NCBI RefSeq assembly: GCF_003751635.1
Contig: NZ_RJVI01000001.1
Coordinates: 536,726 to 600,725, forward strand
Reading direction: 5' to 3'
Length of the DNA: 64,000 nt
Source of the DNA: Inmirania thermothiophila
Lineage (GTDB): Bacteria > Pseudomonadota > Gammaproteobacteria > DSM-100275
The notes below the pieces were generated by a model. That model had not been told where the DNA came from and ran no database searches. It saw only the letters and a program-made list of their open reading frames with translations. A program made the position numbers and the translations under genes. Every line of letters begins with the position of its first letter. Position 1 is the first letter of the stretch. Below, one piece after another: positions 1 to 7,250 of the stretch.

Positions 1-75
1 GAAGGCCACCTTGACCGTGCTGGTGCCGGCCCCGGAGGAGCCGGTGACGGCGATGATGGGGTGCTTGACCGACAT
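1..75 (-). CDS. prk: Phosphoribulokinase, N-terminal 25 residues (cut by window edge)
   Basis: The minus-strand reading starts at ATG 75-73 and runs off the left edge. The 25 visible residues begin MSVKHPIIAVTGSSGAGTST, the N-terminus of proteobacterial phosphoribulokinase with its P-loop variant GSSGAGTS (residues 12-19). The enzyme phosphorylates ribulose 5-phosphate to ribulose 1,5-bisphosphate in the cytoplasm and is specific to the Calvin cycle, so it points to autotrophy. A GGAGG ribosome site (minus strand) lies just upstream. The gene follows the MBL-fold hydrolase gene on the same strand with a 179-base gap. Only the start is visible, but the motif is distinctive; a uridine kinase-like paralogue is the only real alternative. 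Confidence 0.85.
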   Translation of the reverse strand, partial: MSVKHPIIAVTGSSGAGTSTVKVAF

Positions 76-254
76 CGCGCTTTCCTCCCGTCCACCTGGA
101 TCCGTCGCCGCGACGGGGGCCGCGGCCGCCGCCTCGGGGCCGTCGGAAGCCTCCCGCACGCGCGAGGACGGCACCGCAGGCTGCGCGGCGCCGCCGTGAT
201 GGGCCCTTGATAGCAGATCGGGGGTGAAAAGCTGACTATTTTGTTCCTATGCCC
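76..254 (-). promoter_or_regulatory. Leader/promoter region of the phosphoribulokinase gene
   Basis: This 179-base gap holds no gene. Its far end (about 205-255) is clearly lower in GC than the surroundings and contains a -10-like TATCAA on the minus strand (213-208), but I find no well-spaced -35 element. The remaining roughly 130 bases would be a long GC-rich leader of prk. A CbbR-type regulator site would be expected here from family knowledge but cannot be assigned by eye. Confidence 0.3.
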
Positions 255-986
255 TCATCCGGGGGCGTTATCCGGCCCCGACCGGCGGCCGCGGACCGCC
301 TCCGGCGGCACCGGCCGGTAGGGGGTGCTGCGGATGCGGTCGTGCTCCACCATGCGGTAGCGGACGAAGTCCTCGAGGCGGTTGAAGTGCAGGAACGGGT
401 TGCCGCGCTTCTGCTCGCCCAGGGTGGAGGTCTCGGGCTCGGCGTAGCGGTGGCCGGGATGGATCACGGTCTCGTCGGGCAGGCCGTCGCGCAGGCGGCG
501 CAGGGTGGCGAACATGGCCTCGGGATCACCCCCGCGCAGGTCGCAACGGCCGCAGCCGAAGACGAAGAGGGTGTCGCCGGTGATGAGGTGGTCGCCGATC
601 CGGTAGCAGGCCGAGCCGGGGGTGTGGCCGGGGGTGTGCAGGACCTCGATCTCGGTCTCGCCGAGGCGGATGCGGTCGCCGCCGTGGTGGAGGGTCGGTC
701 GCGGCAGCTCCGCGCCCCAGAAGCGGGCCTCGTCGCGCAGCAGGTGGAGCTGGGCGTCGGTGGCCTCCAGCACCCGCTCGATGCCGTTGACGTGGTCGTG
801 ATGGCTGTGGGTGAGGAGGATGTCGGTGATGCGCACGCCGCGCTCGCCGGCCAGCGCCAGGACCCGCTCCACCTCCCACGCCGGGTCCACCACCGCGGCG
901 CGGCCGCTGGCCGCGTCCTGGACGAGGTAGACGAGGTTCTCCATGGGCCCGAGCTCCAGGGCCTCGATGCGGACGCCTTCGCTCAT
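255..986 (-). CDS. MBL-fold metallohydrolase, hydroxyacylglutathione hydrolase-like
   Basis: This 243-residue cytoplasmic protein has the metallo-beta-lactamase fold signature THSHHDH at residues 59-65, a second metal-binding HTPGHTPG near 117-124, and GDTLF near 137 that supplies the bridging aspartate. A C-terminal PGH motif gives the last histidine. The layout fits glyoxalase II (GloB), which hydrolyses S-D-lactoylglutathione; persulfide dioxygenase (ETHE1-like) relatives share these motifs and would suit a sulfur oxidiser. The order and length (GloB is about 250 residues) favour a GloB-type thioesterase, but I cannot separate the two by eye. It lies between trmB and prk on the same strand, and is preceded by a 44-base gap. 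Confidence 0.75.
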   Translation of the reverse strand: MSEGVRIEALELGPMENLVYLVQDAASGRAAVVDPAWEVERVLALAGERGVRITDILLTHSHHDHVNGIERVLEATDAQLHLLRDEARFWGAELPRPTLHHGGDRIRLGETEIEVLHTPGHTPGSACYRIGDHLITGDTLFVFGCGRCDLRGGDPEAMFATLRRLRDGLPDETVIHPGHRYAEPETSTLGEQKRGNPFLHFNRLEDFVRYRMVEHDRIRSTPYRPVPPEAVRGRRSGPDNAPG

Positions 987-1030
987 GTCGGCTCTCCCGT
1001 GCTTCGGCCTCCGCCCGCGAGCTTAGCCCA

Positions 1031-1741
1031 TCAGGCGCCCTCGCGGCGGCGGTAGAGGAGGTCCAGGACCGGATGGCCGAGGCGCTCGCCGCGGGCCTCG
1101 AAGCGGGTGCGTGGGCGCCACGGCGGCCGCGGGGCGAAGCGGCCGGGCCCCTCGAGGTTGATCAGGCCCGGCTCCGCCTCCAGCACCGCCACCATGTGCT
1201 CGGCGTAGTCGGGCCAGTCGGTGGCGAGGTGCAGAAGCCCCCCGGGGCGGAGCACGCGCAGCAGCTCGCGCACGAAGGGGGGCTGGACGAGGCGGCGCTT
1301 GTGGTGGCGCTTCTTGGGCCAGGGGTCCGGGAACCAGATCAGGATCCGGTCGAGGGAGGCCGCCGGCAGGTGGCGGGAGAGCACCTCCACGGCGTCGTCG
1401 CAGATCACCCGCACGTTGCCGAGGCCCTCGCGCTCGAGCCCGAGGAGCAGATGGCCGACGCCGGGGCGGTGGACCTCGATGCCGAGGAAGTCCTCCTCGA
1501 GGGCGGTGCGGGCGAGCGTGAGCAGCGCCTCGCCGTTGCCGAACCCGATCTCGAGGGTGCGCCGCGCCCTGCGCCCGAATGCGGCGTCGAGATCGAGCAC
1601 CCCCCGGGGCTCGAGGCCGTAGCGCGGCCACAGGGTCGCCAGCGCCCGGCGCTGGGCCGCCGTCATCCGCCCCTCGCGGCGGACGAAGCTGCGGATGCGC
1701 CGGGTCTGCGCCGGCCCGCCTTCCTGCGTCGGCGCGGTCAC
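1031..1741 (-). CDS. trmB: tRNA (guanine-N7-)-methyltransferase
   Basis: TrmB uses S-adenosylmethionine to make m7G46 in the variable loop of tRNAs. The 236-residue product has the SAM-binding motif LEIGFGNGE at 63-71 and the hallmark FPDPWPKKRHHKRRL at 137-151, followed by the C-terminal TRFE-type motif near 213. Length and motif order match the bacterial family. It is the last gene of a thiS-thiG-trmB string, with 19 bases between thiG and trmB. The start is the ATG that leaves a 20-30 residue basic N-terminal extension typical of gammaproteobacterial TrmB. Confidence 0.95.
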   Translation of the reverse strand: MTAPTQEGGPAQTRRIRSFVRREGRMTAAQRRALATLWPRYGLEPRGVLDLDAAFGRRARRTLEIGFGNGEALLTLARTALEEDFLGIEVHRPGVGHLLLGLEREGLGNVRVICDDAVEVLSRHLPAASLDRILIWFPDPWPKKRHHKRRLVQPPFVRELLRVLRPGGLLHLATDWPDYAEHMVAVLEAEPGLINLEGPGRFAPRPPWRPRTRFEARGERLGHPVLDLLYRRREGA

Positions 1742-1760
1742 GGGTGCCGCCGGCTCCCGC

Positions 1761-2564
1761 TCAGAAGAAGGTGCCGTCGATGGGCGAGGAGGCCGCGGCG
1801 TAGCGCTTGCGCGGGATGCGCCCGGCGAGATAGGCCTCGCGGCCCGCCTCCACCGCCTTGCGCATGGCCGAGGCCATGAGCACCGGGCGCTTGGCGCCGG
1901 CGATGGCGGTGTTCATGAGCACGCCGTCGCAGCCGAGCTCCATGGCGATGGCGGCGTCGGAGGCGGTGCCGACGCCGGCGTCCACGAGGATGGGCACCTG
2001 GGCGTTCTCGACGATGGTGAGGATGTTGTAAGGGTTGCGGATGCCGAGCCCGGAGCCGATGGGGGCGGCGAGCGGCATCACCGCCACGCACCCCATCTCC
2101 TCGAATCGCCGCGCCGCGACCGGGTCGTCGCTGGTGTAGACCATGACCTGGAAGCCCTCCCGGATCAGGATCTCGGCCGCACGCAGGGTCTCGGGGATGT
2201 CCGGGTAGAGGGTCTTCTCGTCGCCGAGGACCTCGAGCTTGACCAGGCTGTGGCCGTCGAGGAGCTCGCGCGCGAGGCGGCAGGTGCGCACCGCGTCCTC
2301 GGCGCTGTAGCAGCCCGCGGTGTTGGGCAGGATCGTGTAGCGGTCGGGCGGGAGGACGTCGAGGAGGTTGGGCTCGTCCGGGTTCTGGCCGATGTTGGTG
2401 CGGCGGATGGCGACGGTGACGATCTCGGCCCCGCTGGCCTCCACCGCGGCCCGGGTCTCCTCGAGGTCGCGGTACTTGCCGGTGCCGACGAGCAGGCGCG
2501 AGCGGTAGCGGCGACCGGCGATGATCAGCGGGTCGTCGGGCAGGGCGTCGGTGACGGCGTTCAT
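1761..2564 (-). CDS. thiG: Thiazole synthase
   Basis: ThiG condenses deoxyxylulose 5-phosphate, dehydroglycine and ThiS thiocarboxylate sulfur to form the thiazole phosphate of thiamine. The 267-residue TIM-barrel protein carries the N-terminal LLVGTGKY motif (24-31) and LVKLEVL, whose Lys109 is the expected Schiff-base lysine. A phosphate-binding GVGTASDAA motif lies near the C-terminus. It sits directly downstream of thiS (28-base gap), the standard pairing. Neither thiO/thiH nor the adenylyltransferase thiF is in the window, so the dehydroglycine source is not visible here. Confidence 0.95.
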   Translation of the reverse strand: MNAVTDALPDDPLIIAGRRYRSRLLVGTGKYRDLEETRAAVEASGAEIVTVAIRRTNIGQNPDEPNLLDVLPPDRYTILPNTAGCYSAEDAVRTCRLARELLDGHSLVKLEVLGDEKTLYPDIPETLRAAEILIREGFQVMVYTSDDPVAARRFEEMGCVAVMPLAAPIGSGLGIRNPYNILTIVENAQVPILVDAGVGTASDAAIAMELGCDGVLMNTAIAGAKRPVLMASAMRKAVEAGREAYLAGRIPRKRYAAASSPIDGTFF

Positions 2565-2592
2565 GGGGCTCCCTTCTTGCTTGCGGGCGGCG

Positions 2593-2793
2593 TCAGCCGC
2601 CGCCGATGGCGTGGACGATCTCCACCCGGTCGCCCGGCTGCAGGCGCCGGTGCGGGTGTTCGCTGCGGGGCACGATCTCGCGGTTGACCTCCACCGCGAG
2701 CCGCCGTCCCTCCAGTCCGAGCAGGCGCACGAGCCCGGCCACGGTGAGCTCGTCGGCGACGCTGCGGGCCTCTCCGTTGACGATGATCTCCAT
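2593..2793 (-). CDS. thiS: Sulfur carrier protein ThiS
   Basis: This 66-residue ubiquitin-fold protein begins [10 protein letters not shown] and ends in GGG; the C-terminal Gly-Gly is adenylated and thiocarboxylated to deliver sulfur to ThiG. Length and ending are typical. It is the first gene of the thiS-thiG-trmB string. The 90 bases upstream carry a minus-strand -10-like TAGAAT (2830-2825) but no recognisable TPP riboswitch. Confidence 0.93.
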   Translation of the reverse strand: MEIIVNGEARSVADELTVAGLVRLLGLEGRRLAVEVNREIVPRSEHPHRRLQPGDRVEIVHAIGGG

Positions 2794-2839
2794 GCGGGTG
2801 CGCGCAGGGATTGCCGAAGGGGGGATTCTACAACAGGCG

Positions 2840-2866
2840 CGCCGCCGCGGGCGGGCCGCGGCGGCG
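2840..2866 (-). terminator. GC-rich hairpin closing the sigma/anti-sigma operon
   Basis: A perfect 11-base-pair stem (2840-2850 with 2856-2866) with a 5-base loop lies 17 bases past the stop of the DUF3379 gene on the minus strand. No clean T-run follows, only TGTTGT, and then the TAGAAT -10-like element for thiS. Position between two operons favours a weak terminator. Such stems also arise by chance in sequence this GC-rich. Confidence 0.4.
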
Positions 2867-2883
2867 GGGAGGGCGGGGCGCGT

Positions 2884-3624
2884 TCAGTACCAGCGCACGG
2901 CGCGGCGCAGGCGTTCCTCGTAGGGCGCCAGGGACTCGCCGGCGGGGCCGAGGACGGCGACGCTGCCCTTGCCCTCGGGCCAGATCACGCCCTCGAGGCC
3001 GTCGTGGCGGATGGGCTCGCGGCGCGGGACCTGCTCGCCCATGAGGTAGACCACGGTCACCGGCCCGCGCGCGCCCCGGAAGACCAGCATCCCGGCCTTG
3101 CGGCCCTGCAGCCGCGTCACCTCGCAGTAGGCCACCGGTCCGAGGTCGCCCACCAGCTGCGCCCCGATCTCGCGGAACATGTTGCGCACCACCTGGTCGT
3201 CGGCTTCGGTGCCCGCCGCCACGCGCATGATCTCGGCCATGCGCTCGCCCACGGTGGCCGCCACCATGTGCTCCACCGGGGCCTCGCGGCTCTGCTGCAG
3301 GTAGTAGCCGCCGCCGAGGATGCCCGCCACCAGGAGGACGCTGGCGGCGAGGGCGTAGACCTGCAGCCAGCGCTGGCGGCGGGCCCGCGGCCTGCCCTCC
3401 TCGCGCAGGCTCTGCCGAAGCAGGATGCGCGCCGACAGCCCCTCCGGCACCGGCACCTTGCAGGCCTCGTGGAGGGCGGCCTCGAGGCGCTCGATGCGCT
3501 CGGCCTCCGAGCGGCAGCCCGGACAGTCGCGTCGGTGCGCGCTGAGCGCGGGGTCGCGGTCGCGCGGATCCACGAGGATGCGGCGGCGGAACTCGAGACA
3601 GCTGATGGGAGGCACGGCGTTCAT
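2884..3624 (-). CDS. DUF3379-type anti-sigma factor
   Basis: This 246-residue protein is predicted to hold the neighbouring ECF sigma factor inactive at the membrane. The N-terminus has Cys9 and a zinc-binding anti-sigma-like H30-x3-C34-x2-C37. One membrane segment follows at about 87-108, leaving the C-terminal 135 residues in the periplasm. The architecture and the LEFRRR N-terminus fit the DUF3379 family, which is regularly encoded next to ECF sigma factors in gammaproteobacteria. Its start overlaps the sigma gene stop by 4 bases (ATGA), so the two are translationally coupled. The inducing signal is not evident. Confidence 0.8.
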   Translation of the reverse strand: MNAVPPISCLEFRRRILVDPRDRDPALSAHRRDCPGCRSEAERIERLEAALHEACKVPVPEGLSARILLRQSLREEGRPRARRQRWLQVYALAASVLLVAGILGGGYYLQQSREAPVEHMVAATVGERMAEIMRVAAGTEADDQVVRNMFREIGAQLVGDLGPVAYCEVTRLQGRKAGMLVFRGARGPVTVVYLMGEQVPRREPIRHDGLEGVIWPEGKGSVAVLGPAGESLAPYEERLRRAVRWY

Positions 3625-4148
3625 TTCTTCACCTCTGCGGAAGCCTCGGCGTCACCCTCGAGCAGCTCCCGCATCTTCTTGCGCGCACGGAACAGCCGTG
3701 TCATCACGGCGCCGGCCGAGATCCCCAGCATCTGGCCGATCTCCTCGGCGGTGTAGCCGCCGATCACCTGCAGCACGAGGGGTTCGCGGTAGTCCTCGGG
3801 CAGCTCGGCGAGGGCCCGCCGCAGGACGAAGGCCTCGGTGCTGGTGTCGTAGCCCCTCGCCCCCGGCACGCGCTCGAAGTCGGGGTCGTCCAGCATGTCC
3901 AGGCGCTTGCGCTCGTAGAGCCGCGCATGCTCCCTGCGCACGATGGTGAAGAGCCAGCCCTTGGCCGCCTTCTCGTCGCGCAGGTTGTCGATGGAGCGCC
4001 AGGCGCGCAGGAAGGTCTCCTGCACGAGCTCCTCGGCGGTGTCGCGGTTCCGGCACAGCCAGAAGGCGTAGCGGTAGAGGTCCGCGGAGAAGCTCTGGAC
4101 CAGCGCCTCGAAGCGGGCTCGCGCGTCGCCCTCGTCGTTCTGTGTCAT
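3621..4148 (-). CDS. ECF-family RNA polymerase sigma factor
   Basis: The 175-residue protein has sigma region 2 (about 20-85, with LVQETFLRAWRS binding core polymerase and the -10 element) and region 4 (about 108-165, with LPEDYREPLVL and the helix-turn-helix EEIGQMLGISAGAVMTRL). It lacks regions 1 and 3, as ECF factors do. It is coupled by a 4-base overlap to the DUF3379 anti-sigma gene. The 110-base upstream gap is shared with the divergent tRNA-Gly promoter; I see no clear autoregulatory GGAAC-type -35. A GGAG lies 11 bases before the ATG. Confidence 0.9.
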   Translation of the reverse strand: MTQNDEGDARARFEALVQSFSADLYRYAFWLCRNRDTAEELVQETFLRAWRSIDNLRDEKAAKGWLFTIVRREHARLYERKRLDMLDDPDFERVPGARGYDTSTEAFVLRRALAELPEDYREPLVLQVIGGYTAEEIGQMLGISAGAVMTRLFRARKKMRELLEGDAEASAEVKK

Positions 4149-4221
4149 CTCTGTTCACGCTCCATGAGACCGGCCCTCTCCGGCAACCCTTACCGCGGGG
4201 GGTCCGCCTCGATCCGGACCC

Positions 4222-4251
4222 TTGCCGCCTCCCCCGGCCGATGCATAGAAT
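4222..4251 (+). promoter_or_regulatory. Sigma-70 promoter of tRNA-Gly
   Basis: TTGCCG at 4222-4227 and TAGAAT at 4246-4251 are separated by 18 bases. Transcription would start near 4258, about four bases before the mature tRNA, giving an almost leaderless precursor. The position directly upstream of the tRNA supports the call. Confidence 0.7.
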
Positions 4252-4261
4252 GAGCGCGCAC

Positions 4262-4335
4262 GCGGGTGTAGTTCAATGGTAGAACCTCAGCTTCCCAAGC
4301 TGATGACGTGGGTTCGATTCCCATCACCCGCTCCA
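4262..4335 (+). tRNA. tRNA-Gly (anticodon CCC)
   Basis: The 74 bases fold into a full cloverleaf. The acceptor GCGGGTG pairs with CACCCGC, the D stem is GTTC/GAAC, and the anticodon stem is TCAGC/GCTGA around the loop TTCCCAA (anticodon CCC). The T arm is GTGGG/CCCAT with TTCGATT. The discriminator is T (U in the tRNA) and CCA is encoded. It reads GGG codons, frequent in this GC-rich genome. No T-run terminator follows. Confidence 0.97.
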
Positions 4336-4494
4336 GATTCCCCCCGCTGAATCCGCGCCCCGCGATCCCCGCCCGCAGCGCCCCGAAGGGTCGCGCGGAC
4401 TGCGCCCCCCCGGGGCGGGCGCGATCCCTCGTCCGCCCCCGGCGGGGCGCTTCGGCCGTCGCTGCGGGCGAGGCCCGGCGCGCGGTCGCGGCCG
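4336..4494. other. Intergenic stretch with a long-range inverted repeat
   Basis: No gene is visible. An 11-base perfect inverted repeat (4370-4380 with 4460-4470) encloses 79 bases, and a second match (4378-4384 with 4444-4450) nests beside it. It could be a structured RNA tail of the tRNA transcript, or chance pairing in GC-rich DNA. Confidence 0.25.
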
Positions 4495-4977
4495 CTACGC
4501 CGCGGGCGGCCGGCGCCGCGGCAGGAGGCCGTCCTCGGCCAGGCGCTCGTGGATCTCCATGGGCGCCATCCGGCACAGGTCCTTGGCCACCTCCTGCACG
4601 GTCACCCCGGCGGCGCTGCCGTTGAGGCTCTGGCGCAGGTGGCCCAGCATGCGCTTCTCCGCCACCAGGACGAGCCGCGCGGGATGCCGGCGCAGCATGC
4701 GGGCGGCGGTCTCCCCGATGCGGCGCGCGAAGCGACGCTCGAACTCCGCCATGTGGCCCTCGCGGTGGTCGTCGTAGCCGTGGGCGCCGCCGCCGCCGGG
4801 GGCGCGGTTGCGGCCGCTCTTGGGGTCGCTCCAGACCTCCCCGGAGGCGTCCTCGTTGGTGAGGCTGGCGGTCTCGACGAGGTTGGGGCCCGACTCCAGC
4901 TCGGGGTGCTCCGCCGGGCGCAGCTCGAAGAAGCGGGCGCAGCCCTGGCCGGCGACGATCACGCAGTATCGGGTCAT
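4495..4977 (-). CDS. Host attachment protein family member
   Basis: The 160-residue protein matches the overall pattern of the host-attachment family (named after an Agrobacterium plant-attachment protein). It has an N-terminal beta strand MTRYCVIVAGQGCARFFEL, a Gly-rich central loop with HGYDDHREGHMAEFERRFA, and a C-terminal half with ARLVLVAEKRMLGHLRQSL. The fold resembles eRF1/Pelota-like or RNase-like domains, but the biochemical role is unknown. It probably acts in the cytoplasm, since no signal peptide is seen. The chosen ATG (4977) overlaps the upstream DUF3047 stop by 4 bases, which argues for co-translation; a longer frame upstream is a shadow of that gene. Confidence 0.75.
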   Translation of the reverse strand: MTRYCVIVAGQGCARFFELRPAEHPELESGPNLVETASLTNEDASGEVWSDPKSGRNRAPGGGGAHGYDDHREGHMAEFERRFARRIGETAARMLRRHPARLVLVAEKRMLGHLRQSLNGSAAGVTVQEVAKDLCRMAPMEIHERLAEDGLLPRRRPPAA

Positions 4978-5657
4978 GGTCGGCTCACCTCCTGGTGGGG
5001 TGGGACGGGGGCCGCCGCCGCGGCGGCGGGCAGGAAGGCGATGGCGCCGTAGTAGGCGAGGGCCTCGGAGCCGGTGTCGTCGGCGTCGGTCATCAGCGCC
5101 ACCGCCTCGATCCGGCGCACCTCGCGCCCGAAGGCGCGGCGCAGGTCCGCGGCGACGTCGCGCTCGTGGGTCTGCCAGCGGCCGAGGCCCGCCTCGCCCT
5201 GCGCCACCGACCACATCACGGTGTGGCCGGTGTAGGGGTTGGGCCAGCGGGTCCCGGGGGGCGTCGCCCGCGTCCAGACGTAGTCGAGGGCGTAGCGCTG
5301 CCACGGGAACGGACCGGTGCGGAAGACGACATAGAGGCGGGCGGCGAAGTCGTCGCCGGCGCGGCTGTGCTCGGCGGCGCCCCGCGGCAGCCGTTCCACG
5401 CGCCAGCGCCAGCGCAGCAGCGGCGTGGCGGCGAGGTCCACGGCGACGGGCCGCACGAGGCCGGAGGCGCCGGCGCGGGCATGGGCCTCGAGCACCGGCT
5501 CCCCGTCGAGGGTCACGATCCGGTAGCGCGTGCGCCCGTGGAAGCGCTGCTCCTCCCATCCGGCGAGCCCCTCCCGGGCCGGGTCCAGGACCTGCGCCGA
5601 TGCCTGCGCCGCGCACGCAAGCAGGAGGGCGAGAGTCAGGCGCAGGCATCGGGTCAA
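4974..5657 (-). CDS. DUF3047 family exported protein
   Basis: This protein of about 227 residues starts at a TTG (5657) placed 12 bases after GGAGGA. That start gives a clean signal peptide (LTRCLRLTLALLLACAAQASA, cleavage near residue 21). The mature part resembles DUF3047: W-R-W-R-V-E-plus-LP near 85, DDFAARLYVVF near 110, then YVWTRATPPGT and an NPYTGH motif. Function is unknown; family members are periplasmic and probably beta-rich. It is the first gene of a two-gene unit with the host-attachment gene. In-frame upstream starts exist, but they lie inside the neighbouring lipoprotein region and would bury the signal peptide. Confidence 0.7.
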   Translation of the reverse strand: MTRCLRLTLALLLACAAQASAQVLDPAREGLAGWEEQRFHGRTRYRIVTLDGEPVLEAHARAGASGLVRPVAVDLAATPLLRWRWRVERLPRGAAEHSRAGDDFAARLYVVFRTGPFPWQRYALDYVWTRATPPGTRWPNPYTGHTVMWSVAQGEAGLGRWQTHERDVAADLRRAFGREVRRIEAVALMTDADDTGSEALAYYGAIAFLPAAAAAAPVPPHQEVSRP

Positions 5658-5730
5658 GGCGGGTGCGGCTCCTCCGTTGGCCCCCACCAGAAACCTATAG
5701 CAGGGCGGCGGAGCCGCTGCCACCGCCCCC

Positions 5731-7173
5731 TCAGGGGGCGGGGAGGAAGGCCTCCTCGAGGAGGAAGGGGTCGTCGAAGTGCCGCCGGCCGACGAAGGCG
5801 ATGGCGTGGTGCCCCCACTGGCGCATCGCCCCGGGGTGCGGGATGCCCATGGGCCAGAGCAGCCAGCGCTCGCCCCGGTCGGTGCCGGGCACGATGCCGT
5901 CGGGGCGGAAGAGGCTGCGCCGCCCCCCCTCCGGCAGCGGCAGGGAGCGCAGCTCCGCATACGGGGCGAGACGGTAGCGGGCGGCGGGGGCCGAGGGCGG
6001 CGGGCGCCAGTCCACGTGCAGGAGCTGGTGGGTGCCGGCGGCGAGGAAGAGCGCCGGGGCCGCCGCCCCCGCCGGGGGCGGCGGGATCACGGCGGGCACG
6101 AAGGGCGGCTCGCCGGCGGCGGGCGGCCAGGGCCTCGGCCGCAGCCTCGGCGTGGGCAGGAACATGTGGTAGCAGCCGCAGTTGTGCATGACGTCGTAGG
6201 CGAGGGGACGCCCCTCGCGGTCGAGGGTGACGCGCCAGGTGAGGCCGTCGAGGCGGCCGCCCAGGAGGTCGAACGGGCCGCTCCGCGGCCGTTCCGGGAA
6301 CCAGACGACGTAGACGATCTGCAGCAGCGTCTCGCCCTGCAGGCGGGTGTGGGCGAGGCGCCAGTAGACCACCGGGTCGCCGCGGTCCACGTCGGGCCGG
6401 GCCGCGCCGCGGCGCCAGCGCGGGCGGCCGGGGTCGTCGGCGGGGCCGGCGCGGGCGATGACGAAGGTCGGGGCGTGGCGGGCCGCGAGCGCCCTCGCCG
6501 CCGCGGCCTCCGGGCGCGGGATGCCGAGGGCGTCGCGGGTCGGGGGCCAGGGCGGCGCCGTCTCGGCGCGGGGCGGCCGCAGGATCCGCCACGGCCCCCC
6601 CGCGGGCAGCGCCTGCGGCGGCAGGGCGAAGGTGCCCGCGGCGCGGCGGCGCCAGCGCCGGGCGAGGAGGTCGACGGGGAGGGCGGTGACGGCATAGAGG
6701 CCGAGGACGCGCCGAGCGGTGCGATACTCGTCCGGGACGCGCACCGCCGCCGCCAGCGCCCGCGCGGCGCCCGCATCCGCGGCCAGGGCGGCGACGAGGG
6801 CGCGGCCGCAGCGCTCGATCTCGTCCGGCGTCGCCGGGGCCGGTCCCGGCAGGTTGGCGAGCTCGGCGCGTCGCGCCTCGAGGTCGAGCCGGCGCAGGGC
6901 CTCGAGCCAGGCCCGCCGCGCCCCGGCTGTCGCGAGCTCGCCGGCGAAGGAGGCGAGGAGGCGGTCGACCCGCAGGTAGGGATGCCCGGGGATCCGGGCC
7001 GCCTCGCCGTCGCCGACCCCGGCGGCAGCCACCGCAGCATCCAGGGCCTCGAGACGCCCGAGACAGCCCTCCGCGCCCGCGGGCTCGGCCGGCGGGGGCG
7101 GGCGGGCGGCGGCGCAGGCGGCGAGAAGGCCTGCGGCGAGGAGCAGCAGCGGCGTGCGCGCGCGGCGGAACAT
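5731..7173 (-). CDS. Large lipoprotein of unknown function
   Basis: The 480-residue product has a lipoprotein signal: MFRRARTPLLLLAAGLLAAC, lipobox LAAC with Cys20. The middle is Ala/Arg-rich. The C-terminal half is more structured, with DPVVYWRLAHTR, IVYVVWFPERPRSGPFDLLGG and the Cys/His-rich VMHNCGCYHMFLP (near residue 350), then HQLLHVDWRPP and a GHHAIAFVGRRHF ending. The spaced Cys and His residues suggest a metal site. I do not recognise the family. The start ATG at 7173 is chosen because it gives the lipobox; a much longer frame runs upstream but overlaps asmA on the other strand. It is divergent from asmA across 77 bases. Confidence 0.7.
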   Translation of the reverse strand: MFRRARTPLLLLAAGLLAACAAARPPPPAEPAGAEGCLGRLEALDAAVAAAGVGDGEAARIPGHPYLRVDRLLASFAGELATAGARRAWLEALRRLDLEARRAELANLPGPAPATPDEIERCGRALVAALAADAGAARALAAAVRVPDEYRTARRVLGLYAVTALPVDLLARRWRRRAAGTFALPPQALPAGGPWRILRPPRAETAPPWPPTRDALGIPRPEAAAARALAARHAPTFVIARAGPADDPGRPRWRRGAARPDVDRGDPVVYWRLAHTRLQGETLLQIVYVVWFPERPRSGPFDLLGGRLDGLTWRVTLDREGRPLAYDVMHNCGCYHMFLPTPRLRPRPWPPAAGEPPFVPAVIPPPPAGAAAPALFLAAGTHQLLHVDWRPPPSAPAARYRLAPYAELRSLPLPEGGRRSLFRPDGIVPGTDRGERWLLWPMGIPHPGAMRQWGHHAIAFVGRRHFDDPFLLEEAFLPAP

Positions 7174-7250
7174 CCTATGCTTGCAGGAGCCGTGTGGGGG
7201 AAGCTTAGTCTGCCGCCGCGCGATGCACCGCAAGCCCAGGGGGAGGCGCC

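Noticed and set aside
249-1055. Long plus-strand frame opposite the MBL-fold gene, and many similar frames across the window
   Set aside because: High GC makes long antisense frames; these are Ala/Gly/Arg/Pro-rich, lack motifs and lie opposite well-supported genes.
2794-2883. TPP riboswitch upstream of thiS
   Set aside because: The 90-base gap is too short for the full aptamer plus expression platform and lacks the CUGAGA core; it holds a GC hairpin and a -10-like element.
4262-4335. tRNA-Gly or tRNA-Phe as an integration site of a mobile element
   Set aside because: No integrase, no repeat of the tRNA 3' end and no change in coding style nearby; both tRNAs are flanked by ordinary genes.
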